42,505 nucleotides of DNA, taken from positions 1 through 42,505 of the forward strand of contig CAMBPS010000024.1 in assembly GCA_945869675.1 (NCBI GenBank), in the 5' to 3' direction. Positions 19,652 through 28,506 of this stretch are shown here, piece after piece; position 1 is the stretch's first letter, and every line of letters begins with the position of its first letter. The stretch is from Prosthecobacter debontii (GTDB lineage: Bacteria; Verrucomicrobiota; Verrucomicrobiia; Verrucomicrobiales; Verrucomicrobiaceae). Both the position numbers and the translations under genes were made by a program. The notes under the pieces were generated by a model, which made no database searches, was not told the origin of the DNA, and was given only the letters and a program-made list of their open reading frames with translations.

Positions 19652-20119
19652 TTACTCTCGAGCGCGCTGATTGAAACTAGCAACGACGCGCTGAGCTTCC
19701 CGTTTGACGGCTTTTTCTTTGAGGTCTTCCCGCTGATCTCCCTTGGTCTTACCTTTGCCGACCCCGATCTCCATTTTGACTTTGCCGTTTTTCCAGTAGG
19801 CCTGGAGTACGGGCAAAGAATTGCCTTTTTGTTGGGTGAGGACGAAGAGTTTCAGGATTTCGCGCTTGTGTAACAGCAGCCGGCGAGTGCGGCGTGGCTC
19901 ATGCTGGGACCAGCCGTTGGCCTTTTCATAAGTCTGGATGTCCATGTTATAGAGCCAGATTTGACCTCTTTCGATACGGGCAAAGGCGTCGCTGATGTTC
20001 AACTTGCCGAGGCGGATGGATTTGACCTCACTGCCTCTGAGTTCGACGCCAGTTTCATATCGCTCAAGGATATGGTAGTCCCTGAGAGCTTTGCGATTGG
20101 TAGCGATTTCGTCGGACAT
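19652..20119 (-). CDS. smpB: SsrA-binding protein SmpB
   Basis: SmpB binds tmRNA and brings it to stalled ribosomes for trans-translation. The 155 residues include ATNRKALRDYHILERYETGV, ELRGSEVKSIRLGKLNISDA, and the KRRLLLHKREI-like RRTRRLLLHKREILKLF. The C-terminal basic tail has GKGKTKGDQREDLKEKAVKR, which enters the mRNA channel in known structures. No tmRNA gene was found in the window. rpoZ lies 40 nt upstream on the same strand, probably in one operon. Confidence 0.97.
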   Translation of the reverse strand: MSDEIATNRKALRDYHILERYETGVELRGSEVKSIRLGKLNISDAFARIERGQIWLYNMDIQTYEKANGWSQHEPRRTRRLLLHKREILKLFVLTQQKGNSLPVLQAYWKNGKVKMEIGVGKGKTKGDQREDLKEKAVKREAQRVVASFNQRARE

Positions 20120-20159
20120 GCGGCGGCGGAGTTGCTGCCGCCCTGAGAACGCTTAGTGA

Positions 20160-20363
20160 TTAAGCATCCGTTGGGAATTCGGCTTTGATCTTGCCTTGGA
20201 TGATTTCCATCAGGGCGATGTCTGCCTCACGCATGCCATGACGGCGCTCGACGAGGGGAGCACGACCGCTGGTGAGTTGCTTGACGCGCTTGGAGACCAT
20301 GTTGATCAGGACGGGCGTGTCTTTAACGACCAGGGCAGCTTGTTCAACGAGTTCGGCTTTCAT
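20160..20363 (-). CDS. rpoZ: RNA polymerase omega subunit
   Basis: Omega helps fold and assemble the beta-prime subunit. From ATG 20363 the protein has 67 residues: MKAELVEQAALVVKDTPVLI, then NMVSKRVKQLTSGRAPLVER, matching the conserved NxVSxRxRQLxxGxxPL core of RpoZ, and IALMEIIQGKIKAEF. A longer in-frame start at 20462 adds 33 residues that are not family-like and is rejected. It precedes smpB on the same strand. Confidence 0.87.
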   Translation of the reverse strand: MKAELVEQAALVVKDTPVLINMVSKRVKQLTSGRAPLVERRHGMREADIALMEIIQGKIKAEFPTDA

Positions 20364-20540
20364 CGGGGTAGGGCAAATGGAATACTCCGACTGAGTCGGG
20401 TAAGGGGGGCGAATTGTAATAGGTGATTGCTTTCTGGCAAGGAGGAATTTCATCACCTGCACAAACTCTGCTTTTAAGCGGGTTCCGTCATTGCGAGTTA
20501 TCGTAGAACCCAGAAACGATTTTTGAGGTGTAGAACTTCT

Positions 20541-22937
20541 TCAAGCCTTTAGCCAACTCCGCCAATGCGGAAGGAGCCAGAGGACGATGAGTAAGATCCA
20601 GAGGGTGCCCACGCAACAGGCGAGGCCAAGGCTGGAGATACCGCGATTTCCTGCAAAGAAGAGGCTGGAGAAACCGATCACCGTCGTCATGCCAGAAAAA
20701 AACACGGCTCGACCAGTCGTCGCCTGGACTTGGCGGATGTCGTTGTCAGTCCGCTTGAGGGCCAGCAGGAGATGAATGCCATAATCAATGCCAGTGCCTA
20801 AAAGCAGTGGGATGGCCGCCAAACTGGCGAGGTTCCAGCCGATATCGAGGGCACTCATCGTCGCTGCCAAGGCACCAAGTCCACCGCCTAGCAGCAAAAT
20901 GGAAAGCAGTAGATCTTTGACGTTTCTAAAGGTCATCAACAACGTCAGCGCTAGAATTAGGCAGATCGGGATTAATTGGCGATTTAAATCCCGCTGAACT
21001 AAAGAGGAAAGACTGCCGCCAAGGGTTTCCCAGCCCGCCACCCTAGCATTCGTTTCAGGGCTTAGGATGGCTTGAAGCTCGGCCAACTTTGCAGGATCGG
21101 GCAATCCTGGTTTGCCGGGAATATTCACGGAGGCCAGCACCGCGCCTTCCCCTTCCGGCATGCCAGCCGATTTAGCCCGCTCACCGGTGGCAATCAGGCG
21201 GCTGAGGATGGGCATGGCGGCGGCGTTTGATTCATCCTCGGGCCAGGTCGAGCGGCCGTCCTTCCAAACAGTTGTCAGCCCCCGAAGCAGCGCTGTGGAG
21301 GATTCGGTAAAGCCTGCAGCATCCGCTACTTGTTCAAAACGAGGTTGCTCCTGAATGATCCAATCCAGAATCTCCCGATTTGCCAATTGTGCTGATGGTG
21401 ATCCGACGAGCATGGTCGGTAAAGCGTGGCGCAAGACCGTGCCAACTTTGACTGCGGCGTCCAGCTTCACGGCGAGGGCTTCGGTGCGCTTTTGCAGTTC
21501 GGCCACTGGACCTGTGATCAGCACTGGCAGACTGGCTTCATCGTCCCGGCCCATGCGTTCCTGCATCCATTGGAAAGTGTCCATGGATTCACTTTGGGTC
21601 GGGCGCAGAGCCTCAGCGCTCGTTTGAAAGACAGGCAGTCCCTTGGACAAGAAAATAGCAGTCATGCCGCCAAAAAGAAGCACTGTGCCGATTACGGCGG
21701 CGCGATGCCGCACAGGTCTTGCGATGATATGGATGACCGAGTCAGCCGATTGTTTCCCCGCAGCAAGAGCCGGTGCGAAGGTGAGCATGACGCCGAGTCC
21801 TACCAGCACGCCAAGCGCCACCAGTAAGCCCAGCTCCGCCAAGCCAGGCAGTCCACTGAAGAGAAGTGAAAGGAACACCGTGGCCGTCGTGCAGGCTCCA
21901 GCAATGATACCTGGAGCTGCCATTTTGCGCAGCCCCTTGGCATCCTCATGCGGATGCTGCCGAGCTTCCTGGATGATGAGTACCGCATAGTCCACGATGA
22001 TGCCGAGCACGATGGCCGCAAAGCCTAGGGACATGATGCTAAGTTTTCCGATCAATAAACCACCGACTCCGAGCGTCATGACCATGCTGAGCATTAATAG
22101 GCCCTGAATCCACATCAGCGGCTTCAGCCGCCGGAACATGACCCAAAAGAGAATCGCGATCAGCACTTCCGTGAGACCCATCGTGCTGGACATGTCCTTT
22201 TCGATGCCCGCCCCGATTTCTGCTTGGAAGGCTGGCTCACCTGTATAGCGAAGCGTCGGCATGGTTTGACCTGCTAGCTTGTCTTGCAGCTGTGTTGCTA
22301 CTTCTGCTTTGATTTTTTCCAGCCACGCTGCGGCTGATTTGTAATTGCCCACATTTTCAGAAGGGGTGACGAGTAACATGCGAAAGGCGCCATCCTCAGA
22401 GACCAAGCCAAACAAGGATCCTTCAAGTGCACTAGCGGCCGACGTGTCTAGGCAGTCTAAAAGACCCAGAGGATCATAGGAGGCTCGCTGAACTTTTTCT
22501 GCATCCAGAGCCGTTGTGATGGTTTGAAGAGACTTCTGAAATTGAGCTGTGGTGCCTGCACCTTCAAGACGTGCTTTGAGCGCTCGTACTTTGGCTGGGG
22601 CAGCGTTTTGTAGGGACCAAGCCAGCAGTGCGGCTCCGGACTGCGCCTGTTGAGATAGGGGCTGTGCCCAGCGTACTTCTTTGACCAGATCCGTGCGCTT
22701 TTGGAGGCCCTCTGCCAGGGCCGTCATGGCCTCTTCAGCACGGAAATCATCCGTCGCTTCCAGAGCGATCACCAAATCGCTCCCCCCAGCAAAGCCATCC
22801 CGCAAAAGCTTTAGCGCGCGGACCTCCGGTAGGTCTGAAGGAAGCGTCGCTAAGATATCTGTCTCCAGATGCAAGCGCATCCAACCACAGATCACAAGTG
22901 GCAGGACGATCAGTGCAACGAGCCAAGATTTTTTCAT
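20541..22937 (-). CDS. RND/MMPL-superfamily exporter (COG4258-like)
   Basis: The 798-residue inner-membrane protein has the two-fold RND layout: a TM helix near the N-terminus (LVALIVLPLVICGW), a large periplasmic domain (about 30-240), and a block of membrane helices containing GLTEVLIAILFWVMF and LGIIVDYAVLIIQEA. A second periplasmic domain (about 430-640) and a second membrane block with GTGIDYGIHLLLALKR and FFSGMTTVIGFSSLFFAG follow. The GxxxDY motifs in the fourth helix of each half are the proton-relay signature. Related proteins are predicted exporters of lipids or polyketide-like envelope compounds, including those in aryl-polyene clusters. The substrate here is unknown. It lies 85 nt downstream of a chorismate-lyase-like gene, probably in the same operon. 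Confidence 0.88.
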   Translation of the reverse strand: MKKSWLVALIVLPLVICGWMRLHLETDILATLPSDLPEVRALKLLRDGFAGGSDLVIALEATDDFRAEEAMTALAEGLQKRTDLVKEVRWAQPLSQQAQSGAALLAWSLQNAAPAKVRALKARLEGAGTTAQFQKSLQTITTALDAEKVQRASYDPLGLLDCLDTSAASALEGSLFGLVSEDGAFRMLLVTPSENVGNYKSAAAWLEKIKAEVATQLQDKLAGQTMPTLRYTGEPAFQAEIGAGIEKDMSSTMGLTEVLIAILFWVMFRRLKPLMWIQGLLMLSMVMTLGVGGLLIGKLSIMSLGFAAIVLGIIVDYAVLIIQEARQHPHEDAKGLRKMAAPGIIAGACTTATVFLSLLFSGLPGLAELGLLVALGVLVGLGVMLTFAPALAAGKQSADSVIHIIARPVRHRAAVIGTVLLFGGMTAIFLSKGLPVFQTSAEALRPTQSESMDTFQWMQERMGRDDEASLPVLITGPVAELQKRTEALAVKLDAAVKVGTVLRHALPTMLVGSPSAQLANREILDWIIQEQPRFEQVADAAGFTESSTALLRGLTTVWKDGRSTWPEDESNAAAMPILSRLIATGERAKSAGMPEGEGAVLASVNIPGKPGLPDPAKLAELQAILSPETNARVAGWETLGGSLSSLVQRDLNRQLIPICLILALTLLMTFRNVKDLLLSILLLGGGLGALAATMSALDIGWNLASLAAIPLLLGTGIDYGIHLLLALKRTDNDIRQVQATTGRAVFFSGMTTVIGFSSLFFAGNRGISSLGLACCVGTLWILLIVLWLLPHWRSWLKA

Positions 22938-23022
22938 GTCAAACGGGGAAACAAACTCACCACCTCACCCGTGGCAAAGATCAGAGCAATAGGCAAGCCT
23001 GAAGCTAGTGAAGGCCAGGGCA

Positions 23023-23586
23023 CTAAGCGCCTCTGGGTAAAACTTCAACCACATCCGCCAGCACGCGGCCACTGCCGTGGCGGAGTTCATTGCAGCGGCC
23101 AAAGAGAATCTGACCACTGGCCGCTCCCAGCAGTTCGGCCAGTCGGGCATCGACAGCGATTCGGAAGTAACCGCGTGGATGGCTGCTGTGAGGCACCTGA
23201 TACTTTTCGAGAATGGCTCCAAAAGGCACCAGTCCCTCTAGAACGAGTTGTTGTGCCGCTTCTGGTAATAGATCGAGATGAATGCCGATGGCTCCAAATT
23301 CAATCGGCTTCCCATCGCTTCGGCGATGCAAGACGCTGGCACGAACAAGGTAGTTGCCAATGCGCGCGCGCGCTGCCACGTCGAGATCGATTTCGCTGGC
23401 ATGAAACTCACGTAGATGCGGCGTCATATCACGATCGTGCACCAGCAGATGCCGCTCCTGATCAGCAAGGGCGTCCGGCTCGACAAAGGTCACACGTGGC
23501 CGTGTGCTGCCGATGCCATAAAAGAAAATCAAGGGTGCGAGGATGTCCTCGTCTTGCCTCGGTGCGCTATTCATCTCCTGACTCAT
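23023..23586 (-). CDS. Chorismate-lyase-like protein (UbiC/DUF98 fold), putative
   Basis: The 187-residue protein shows a pattern similar to UbiC and 4-hydroxybenzoate synthases: HLLVHDRDMTPHLREFH, then YLVRASVLHRRSDGKPIEFG (UbiC has a catalytic Arg in the equivalent strand, followed by DGEPW), then LVPFGAILEKYQVPHSSHPR and a closing VLADVVEVLP. By eye the C-terminal catalytic Glu of UbiC is not clearly conserved, so activity is uncertain. If active it would convert chorismate to 4-hydroxybenzoate and pyruvate. It sits between the radical SAM gene (25 nt) and the exporter (85 nt), same strand. Confidence 0.55.
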   Translation of the reverse strand: MSQEMNSAPRQDEDILAPLIFFYGIGSTRPRVTFVEPDALADQERHLLVHDRDMTPHLREFHASEIDLDVAARARIGNYLVRASVLHRRSDGKPIEFGAIGIHLDLLPEAAQQLVLEGLVPFGAILEKYQVPHSSHPRGYFRIAVDARLAELLGAASGQILFGRCNELRHGSGRVLADVVEVLPRGA

Positions 23587-23611
23587 GCGTTCTTAAATTC
23601 AAGGCTTCCGC

Positions 23612-24958
23612 TCAGGTATATCGGGCATATTGGCGATGCTGGGGCAGGAAAAACTCATGCAGCAGACGATCCACTTGCAGCAAGCCATCGCGCGTGAGCG
23701 TGATGTCTTGATCCGTGAGTGTGGCGAAGCCCTCTTGGGCCAGTGACTCGAGCTGCGGGGCAAAGAACTGCCGTGGGTTCTGATGGAACTTGTTTTGGTA
23801 GTATTCAAAGGCGCTGTGCCCCAGCTTCAGCTTCAGGATAAACTCGCGCACGAATCGTTCTTCGGCATTGGTTTGATAAGCCCGGAATATCGGCATGTGG
23901 CCGGCATCCAGCGCCTGCATGTAGGGGCCCACGTCTGCCTGATTTTGGTAATGAACACCGCCGAGATGGCCAAAGGAGGCCACGCCGCAGCTCAGCAGAT
24001 CGGCACCTTCCCAAAGGGCATCCCGATACACAAATTTGATGCGCTCAGGATCTTTCACCACGGTGTAGGCACTGGTCACCGTGTAGCCAACTTTGACAAA
24101 TTCATCAAACGCATAACTGACCCAATCACGCTTCGTCTGCCAGTCGGCTACGGGAGCAGTCACCTTGCCCTCAGCCTTCATCTGCTGATACATGGTGGTA
24201 TTGTAAGGCACCTCCATTTGGTAAATGGTCACGGCATCTGGGCCGAGCTGCACGGCTTTAGCCACCGTGTCTTTCCAGTTTGCTTCCGTCTCATTCATCA
24301 TGCCTGCAATGAGGTCGATGTTGATGTGCTCAAATCCAAGGGTGCGGGCAAAGCGATAGGCTTTATCAATTTCGCCGCTGCGGTGGGCGCGACCATTGGT
24401 CTCGAGGATATGATCGTCAAAATTTTCGACCCCGAGACTGAGGCGCGTGACGCCAACTTCGCGGATGCCGGTAAGCTTGGTTTCACTGAGCGTTCCTGGT
24501 TCAGCCTCAAAGGCAACTTCCGCCGCCCCATCCCAGCTGACCAGATCCTTCATGCGATTCGTCAGATCTTTCAGCTGTGGCACACTCAGGTAACTGGGGG
24601 TTCCACCTCCAAAATAAACGAAGTGCGCCTTGCGACCTGCCAGATAGGGTTGTTTGGCAAAGCGCTCCATCTCACGCATGCCAGCGTCGATGTAGGCCTT
24701 GACTTCCTGGGCATTTTTATCGGTATAAACCTTGAAGTAACAGAAGTGGCAGCGTTTCCGACAAAAGGGAATGTGGAAATACACGCCGAGTGGCACATTC
24801 TCGGGCGCGGGCGTTTTCAGCATGGCCTCCACAACGGGGACTTGATCGGGTTTCCAAAAAGAGAACGGAGGGTAATTGGAAACAAAGTAGTTTCCGGCCT
24901 CGGTCTGATCGACCTTCTTTTCGGTGGCGGTTGGGGGGACTTCCAAAGGGGTGGACAT
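23612..24958 (-). CDS. Radical SAM protein of the HemN/HemW (coproporphyrinogen oxidase-like) family
   Basis: The 448-residue protein has the radical SAM cluster motif C66-RKR-C70-HF-C73 within GVYFHIPFCRKRCHFCYF, preceded by the HIPFC signature of the HemN/HemW group. The SAM-binding segment FVYFGGGTPSYLS and INIDLIAGMMNET follow, and a HemN-like C-terminal domain ends FVREFILKLKLG and beyond. The fourth Cys of true HemN (CxxxCxxCxC) is absent, since Phe-Lys follows, so a HemW-type heme chaperone or another heme/porphyrin-related radical SAM enzyme is more likely than coproporphyrinogen dehydrogenase. It is the first gene of a three-gene - strand set. Confidence 0.85.
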   Translation of the reverse strand: MSTPLEVPPTATEKKVDQTEAGNYFVSNYPPFSFWKPDQVPVVEAMLKTPAPENVPLGVYFHIPFCRKRCHFCYFKVYTDKNAQEVKAYIDAGMREMERFAKQPYLAGRKAHFVYFGGGTPSYLSVPQLKDLTNRMKDLVSWDGAAEVAFEAEPGTLSETKLTGIREVGVTRLSLGVENFDDHILETNGRAHRSGEIDKAYRFARTLGFEHINIDLIAGMMNETEANWKDTVAKAVQLGPDAVTIYQMEVPYNTTMYQQMKAEGKVTAPVADWQTKRDWVSYAFDEFVKVGYTVTSAYTVVKDPERIKFVYRDALWEGADLLSCGVASFGHLGGVHYQNQADVGPYMQALDAGHMPIFRAYQTNAEERFVREFILKLKLGHSAFEYYQNKFHQNPRQFFAPQLESLAQEGFATLTDQDITLTRDGLLQVDRLLHEFFLPQHRQYARYT

Positions 24959-25172
24959 GGCTAAGAGTGCAACGTGCCCGACAGCCTAGTCATGCATTTA
25001 AAAACTGTCAGCAAGGAAAGTGATCATGAATTCAGCAGAGTTCAGGTTGGGGTTTCCCATAAAGTGCTCGGAGTTGATCCCCTGTTTCCCAATTGTTGCA
25101 GAGCCGTGGGACTAGGTGAGAAGGCCTCGGCTTTAAGTTGATTGTCAACGGGTCGCTTGGCATGGTCTTGGA

Positions 25173-26066
25173 ATGGCCCTCCTCGAAGTTCGAAATCTCA
25201 CCAAACGCTGGCGCAATGACCGCCTAGCTTTGGATGATGTGAGCTTTGATCTGCGTCAGGGCGAGATCCTCGGTTTGCTGGGTCATAACGGGGCAGGGAA
25301 GAGCACCGTCCTGGGCATCACCCTAGGCATGGTCAGGCCAGATCGTGGAGAGGTGCGTATCTGCGGTGATTCGGTTCAGCAACATCGGGCGCGGGCGCTA
25401 AGCCATGTCGGGGCCATTTATGAGGCAGCGCATTTCTATGATTACCTCACGGGCTGGCAAAATTTACGCGTGCTCTGTTCTCTGTCCGGTTGGTGGGATG
25501 AAACAGAGGCACGCCGCATCTTGAAACTGGTGAATTTGGGTGAACGAGCGAATCATAAAACCAAGACTTACAGCCATGGCATGAGACAGCGGCTAGCGCT
25601 GGCTCAGGCTCTGTTGCCGATGCCGAAATGCTTGCTGCTCGATGAACCCACCGATGGTCTCGATCCTGAGGGCATTCGTGAGTTTCGTGAATTCGTCATG
25701 AAATTGCGCGCCGAGTTTGGCATGACCATTTTGATCAATTCTCATTTGCTTGGTGAAGTCGAGCTGATGTGTGATCGCTGTGTCATCCTCAAACAAGGTC
25801 GAAAAGTGTATGAAGGCCCCGTGCCATCCCAGGAGAAAAGCCAGTCGGCCTTCATCCTGCAAACGCGAGATATTGCCAAAGCCCGCGAGGTGATTTCCGC
25901 TGCTGCCGCTACGATGGACCCTGTGACGAGCAAAGTTGAACTGCCTACACATACGCTTGGGCATGAACTGTTGAAGCTATTGGTGGAGTCGGGAGTACGC
26001 GTGGATTCCTGGCAGCCGTATAAGCCCACGCTGGAAGAATTTTATCGTCAGCAGACCGGTCTATGA
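25173..26066 (+). CDS. ABC transporter ATP-binding protein (ABC-2 type)
   Basis: The 297-residue cytosolic ATPase has Walker A GHNGAGKS (37-44), the YSHGMRQR signature (133-140) and Walker B LLLDEPTDGLDP (about 154-165). The Q-loop position carries Glu in AIYEAAHFYDYLTG, a pattern common in exporters of the CcmA/DrrA/NatA group. The C-terminal ~80 residues form the usual regulatory extension. It overlaps the permease gene by 4 nt (ATGA). The cargo is unknown. Confidence 0.93.
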   Translation: MALLEVRNLTKRWRNDRLALDDVSFDLRQGEILGLLGHNGAGKSTVLGITLGMVRPDRGEVRICGDSVQQHRARALSHVGAIYEAAHFYDYLTGWQNLRVLCSLSGWWDETEARRILKLVNLGERANHKTKTYSHGMRQRLALAQALLPMPKCLLLDEPTDGLDPEGIREFREFVMKLRAEFGMTILINSHLLGEVELMCDRCVILKQGRKVYEGPVPSQEKSQSAFILQTRDIAKAREVISAAAATMDPVTSKVELPTHTLGHELLKLLVESGVRVDSWQPYKPTLEEFYRQQTGL

Positions 26067-26911
26067 GTCTCTTTTTTCAGCAATGGCAGGGGGAACTGCT
26101 CAAACTCTTTGCACGTCGGCGCACCTACATTGGTTTTGCTGCTTTTCTGGCCCTGGAGATCGCTATCCTGATCATCTTTCGTCTGAAAGGGGTCGAGCGA
26201 GTTTTTGAGCGCATGATTGCCCGGCAGGGCATGGCTTTTGAACAATACTACTCCGCCCTCACCCTGGCTTTCATGATTCTGGGCATTTCAGTAGTCTTGC
26301 TGGGTGCTATTTATTTAGCTCTCGTCGCTGGGGATATTGTGGCCAAGGAAGGTGAAGATGGTCACTATCGGCTGCTGTTAGTGCGGCCGATCAGTCGTTC
26401 ACGACTGCTGTTGATCAAGTATCTGACCTGCATGGGTTATACTTTTGTGTTGATCCAATTCATCACTTGGTCGGCGTTTGGGCTCGGGTTGGCGCTGAAA
26501 GGTTGGGGGGGTGGTTTTTTCGTGATGGCCCCCGAAATTGGACTGTTGTCCTTTTATGACTGGGACTTTGGGTTGCAGCGCTTTGCCCTGGCGTCTCTTT
26601 TCCTTTCATGCAGCATGATGACGATCAGTAGCATCGCCTTTTTATTCTCCTGTTTGCCCATTAAACCCGCTGCGGCCACGATTGGCGCGCTTTCCTACTT
26701 CATCATTGATCGTATTTTAAAAGAGACGGGCTTCATGGAAAACTACGATCATCTGCTGCTCACCAAGCACATTGTCAGTTGGACCCGGCTACTCGTGGAA
26801 GACATTCCATGGCCCATCATTCTGCGCGATTACACAGCACTGGCTGCGGTCTGTCTGACGTGTCTCATCCTGGGCATCGCCATTTTTGAATCGCGTGATC
26901 TAAAATCATGA
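26063..26911 (+). CDS. ABC-2 type transporter permease
   Basis: The 282-residue membrane protein has about six hydrophobic helices. The first is GFAAFLALEIAILIIF, followed by AFMILGISVVLLGAIYLALV, then the conserved cytosolic stretch EDGHYRLLLVRPISRSRLLL, where ABC-2 permeases couple to the ATPase. More helices run to CLTCLILGIAIFE at the end. With the overlapping ATPase gene it forms a half-transporter pair. It overlaps panC by 4 nt (ATGA), so the three genes are translationally coupled. Confidence 0.9.
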   Translation: MSLFFQQWQGELLKLFARRRTYIGFAAFLALEIAILIIFRLKGVERVFERMIARQGMAFEQYYSALTLAFMILGISVVLLGAIYLALVAGDIVAKEGEDGHYRLLLVRPISRSRLLLIKYLTCMGYTFVLIQFITWSAFGLGLALKGWGGGFFVMAPEIGLLSFYDWDFGLQRFALASLFLSCSMMTISSIAFLFSCLPIKPAAATIGALSYFIIDRILKETGFMENYDHLLLTKHIVSWTRLLVEDIPWPIILRDYTALAAVCLTCLILGIAIFESRDLKS

Positions 26912-27753
26912 CCTTAATCGAAACTGTTCAAGACCTTCGCGCCTGGAGAAAAAGTGCCGGCCATCTCGTTTTTGTGCCTACCATGGGCGCTCTTCATGAG
27001 GGACATGCAACTCTTGTTCGGGAAGCTCGTCAGCTGGCTGGACCGCAGTCGAAAGTCGCCGCCAGCATTTTTGTCAACCCGTTGCAGTTCGGGCCTAACG
27101 AGGACTTTGATCGTTATCCACGCACCTTAGAAAAGGACCTTTCCAGGTGTGCAGAGGCCGGTGCCGACATGGTTTTTGCCCCAAGTGTGCAGGAGGTCTA
27201 TCATGTCGACCGCAGTATCCAAATTCGTGAGAGTCGTCTCTCCCATGTTCTCTGCGGCGCTAGTCGGCCTGGCCACTTCGACGGCGTCTGCACCGTGGTG
27301 GCAAAGCTCTTCAATCTGTTACAGCCGGATGAGGCGGTCTTTGGCAAAAAAGATTACCAGCAGCTCGCCATCATTCGCCGTCTCGTGCGTGATCTGGATA
27401 TTCCCGTGATCGTTCATGGGATTGAAACCGTGCGTGAGTCCGACGGTTTAGCCATGAGTTCAAGGAATCGTTACCTCAGCGCGGCTGAGCGTGCTCAGGC
27501 CCCAGCTCTACGTCTAGCGTTGACACAAGCGCGTGCGGCATGGTTGAGCGGTGTTACAGGCTCTCAGAAGCTCATTGAGCTGATCCGAAACGTGTTGGCC
27601 AATGAGGCCAGTCTTGGCCGTCCTGACTACATCAGCTTGGTGGATCAAGAGACCCTACAACCGCAACAAATAGCGCATGAGCACAGCCTCATCGCTCTGG
27701 CTGTTTTCTTTGATCAAGCCAGACTGATCGATAACATCGAGCTTTCTCATTAA
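26908..27753 (+). CDS. panC: Pantothenate synthetase
   Basis: PanC joins pantoate and beta-alanine in coenzyme A biosynthesis. The 281 residues have the nucleotidyl-transferase motif PTMGALHEGHATLV (HxGH type), SIFVNPLQFGPNEDFDRYPR, CGASRPGHFDGVCTVVAKLF, FGKKDYQQLAIIRR and the KMSKS-like AMSSRNRYLS. All are typical and the length is standard. Its start overlaps the ABC permease stop. The gene ends close to a convergent acyltransferase gene (25 nt gap). Confidence 0.96.
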   Translation: MTLIETVQDLRAWRKSAGHLVFVPTMGALHEGHATLVREARQLAGPQSKVAASIFVNPLQFGPNEDFDRYPRTLEKDLSRCAEAGADMVFAPSVQEVYHVDRSIQIRESRLSHVLCGASRPGHFDGVCTVVAKLFNLLQPDEAVFGKKDYQQLAIIRRLVRDLDIPVIVHGIETVRESDGLAMSSRNRYLSAAERAQAPALRLALTQARAAWLSGVTGSQKLIELIRNVLANEASLGRPDYISLVDQETLQPQQIAHEHSLIALAVFFDQARLIDNIELSH

Positions 27754-27778
27754 AATTCACCCGCCACCACGTGGGGAA

Positions 27779-28411
27779 TCAGGCATCCACTTTGAGGACT
27801 TGCTGAAGCTTCAGACGCTGCTCTTCGAATTCTTCTTCCGTCATCTTGCGCGGCACAATCATCGTCGGTTCAAAGATCATCGTCACCTTTGAGAAAGGCA
27901 GCGGCAGCATGAACTCGTCCCACGTCTTAAATCGCAGTGCATGGCTGTAAAGAACGCGCACTGGCACAATGGTGCCGCCAGTGAGTTGACCCAGTTTAAT
28001 GATGCCCGGCTGCAGTTGGTATTTGGGTCCACGCGGTCCATCGGGCGTGATGCCGACATCGCGACCTTCTTTGACCTTATCAGCCATCATGATGAGCGCG
28101 CTCAGACCCTTCATCGGCTTTGAGCTGGATCCACGTGCGGCTTCAAAACCAAAGGAAGCACACACGTCGGCAATGATCTGGCCATCGCCACTGGGACTGC
28201 TCAAAATGGCGCCTGGGATGTGGGCAAACCACTGATCATGGATGTAGGGGATCACAAACATTCGATTGTGCCAAAATGCCCAAATCCAGCCCGAGCGCGC
28301 GTGATTAAAAGCCCCCGCATGATCCTGCACTTCAAAACGCAGCGTCGCCCCAATCACGCGCATGATGAGTGCGATGACTTTGCCGATGTTTTTAATCCGA
28401 ATCTTTGCCAT
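27779..28411 (-). CDS. Lysophospholipid acyltransferase-family protein (DUF374)
   Basis: The 210-residue protein matches the DUF374 subgroup of the LPLAT superfamily: WAFWHNRMFVIPYI in place of the usual HX4D block, SPSGDGQIIADVCASFGFEA, RGSSSKPMKGL, and GRDVGITPDGPRGPKYQLQP, where the GPRGP motif is diagnostic. A hydrophobic N-terminal segment (VIALIMRVIGATL) suggests membrane association. Members act in lipid A/envelope lipid acylation or are uncharacterised; the acceptor here is unknown. It converges with panC and diverges from holA. Confidence 0.85.
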   Translation of the reverse strand: MAKIRIKNIGKVIALIMRVIGATLRFEVQDHAGAFNHARSGWIWAFWHNRMFVIPYIHDQWFAHIPGAILSSPSGDGQIIADVCASFGFEAARGSSSKPMKGLSALIMMADKVKEGRDVGITPDGPRGPKYQLQPGIIKLGQLTGGTIVPVRVLYSHALRFKTWDEFMLPLPFSKVTMIFEPTMIVPRKMTEEEFEEQRLKLQQVLKVDA

Positions 28412-28506
28412 GAAGCCCGATTCATAGCGGCGGGCTACGATGGGTGCAAGCCTGTGCAGACGATCACTTGCTCACTGCCGCGTTCTGGTTCAAACATGCG
28501 GCCGTT

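Noticed and set aside
23783..24964. 393-codon frame antisense to the radical SAM gene
   Set aside because: The opposite strand has the CxxxCxxC motif and family sequence throughout.
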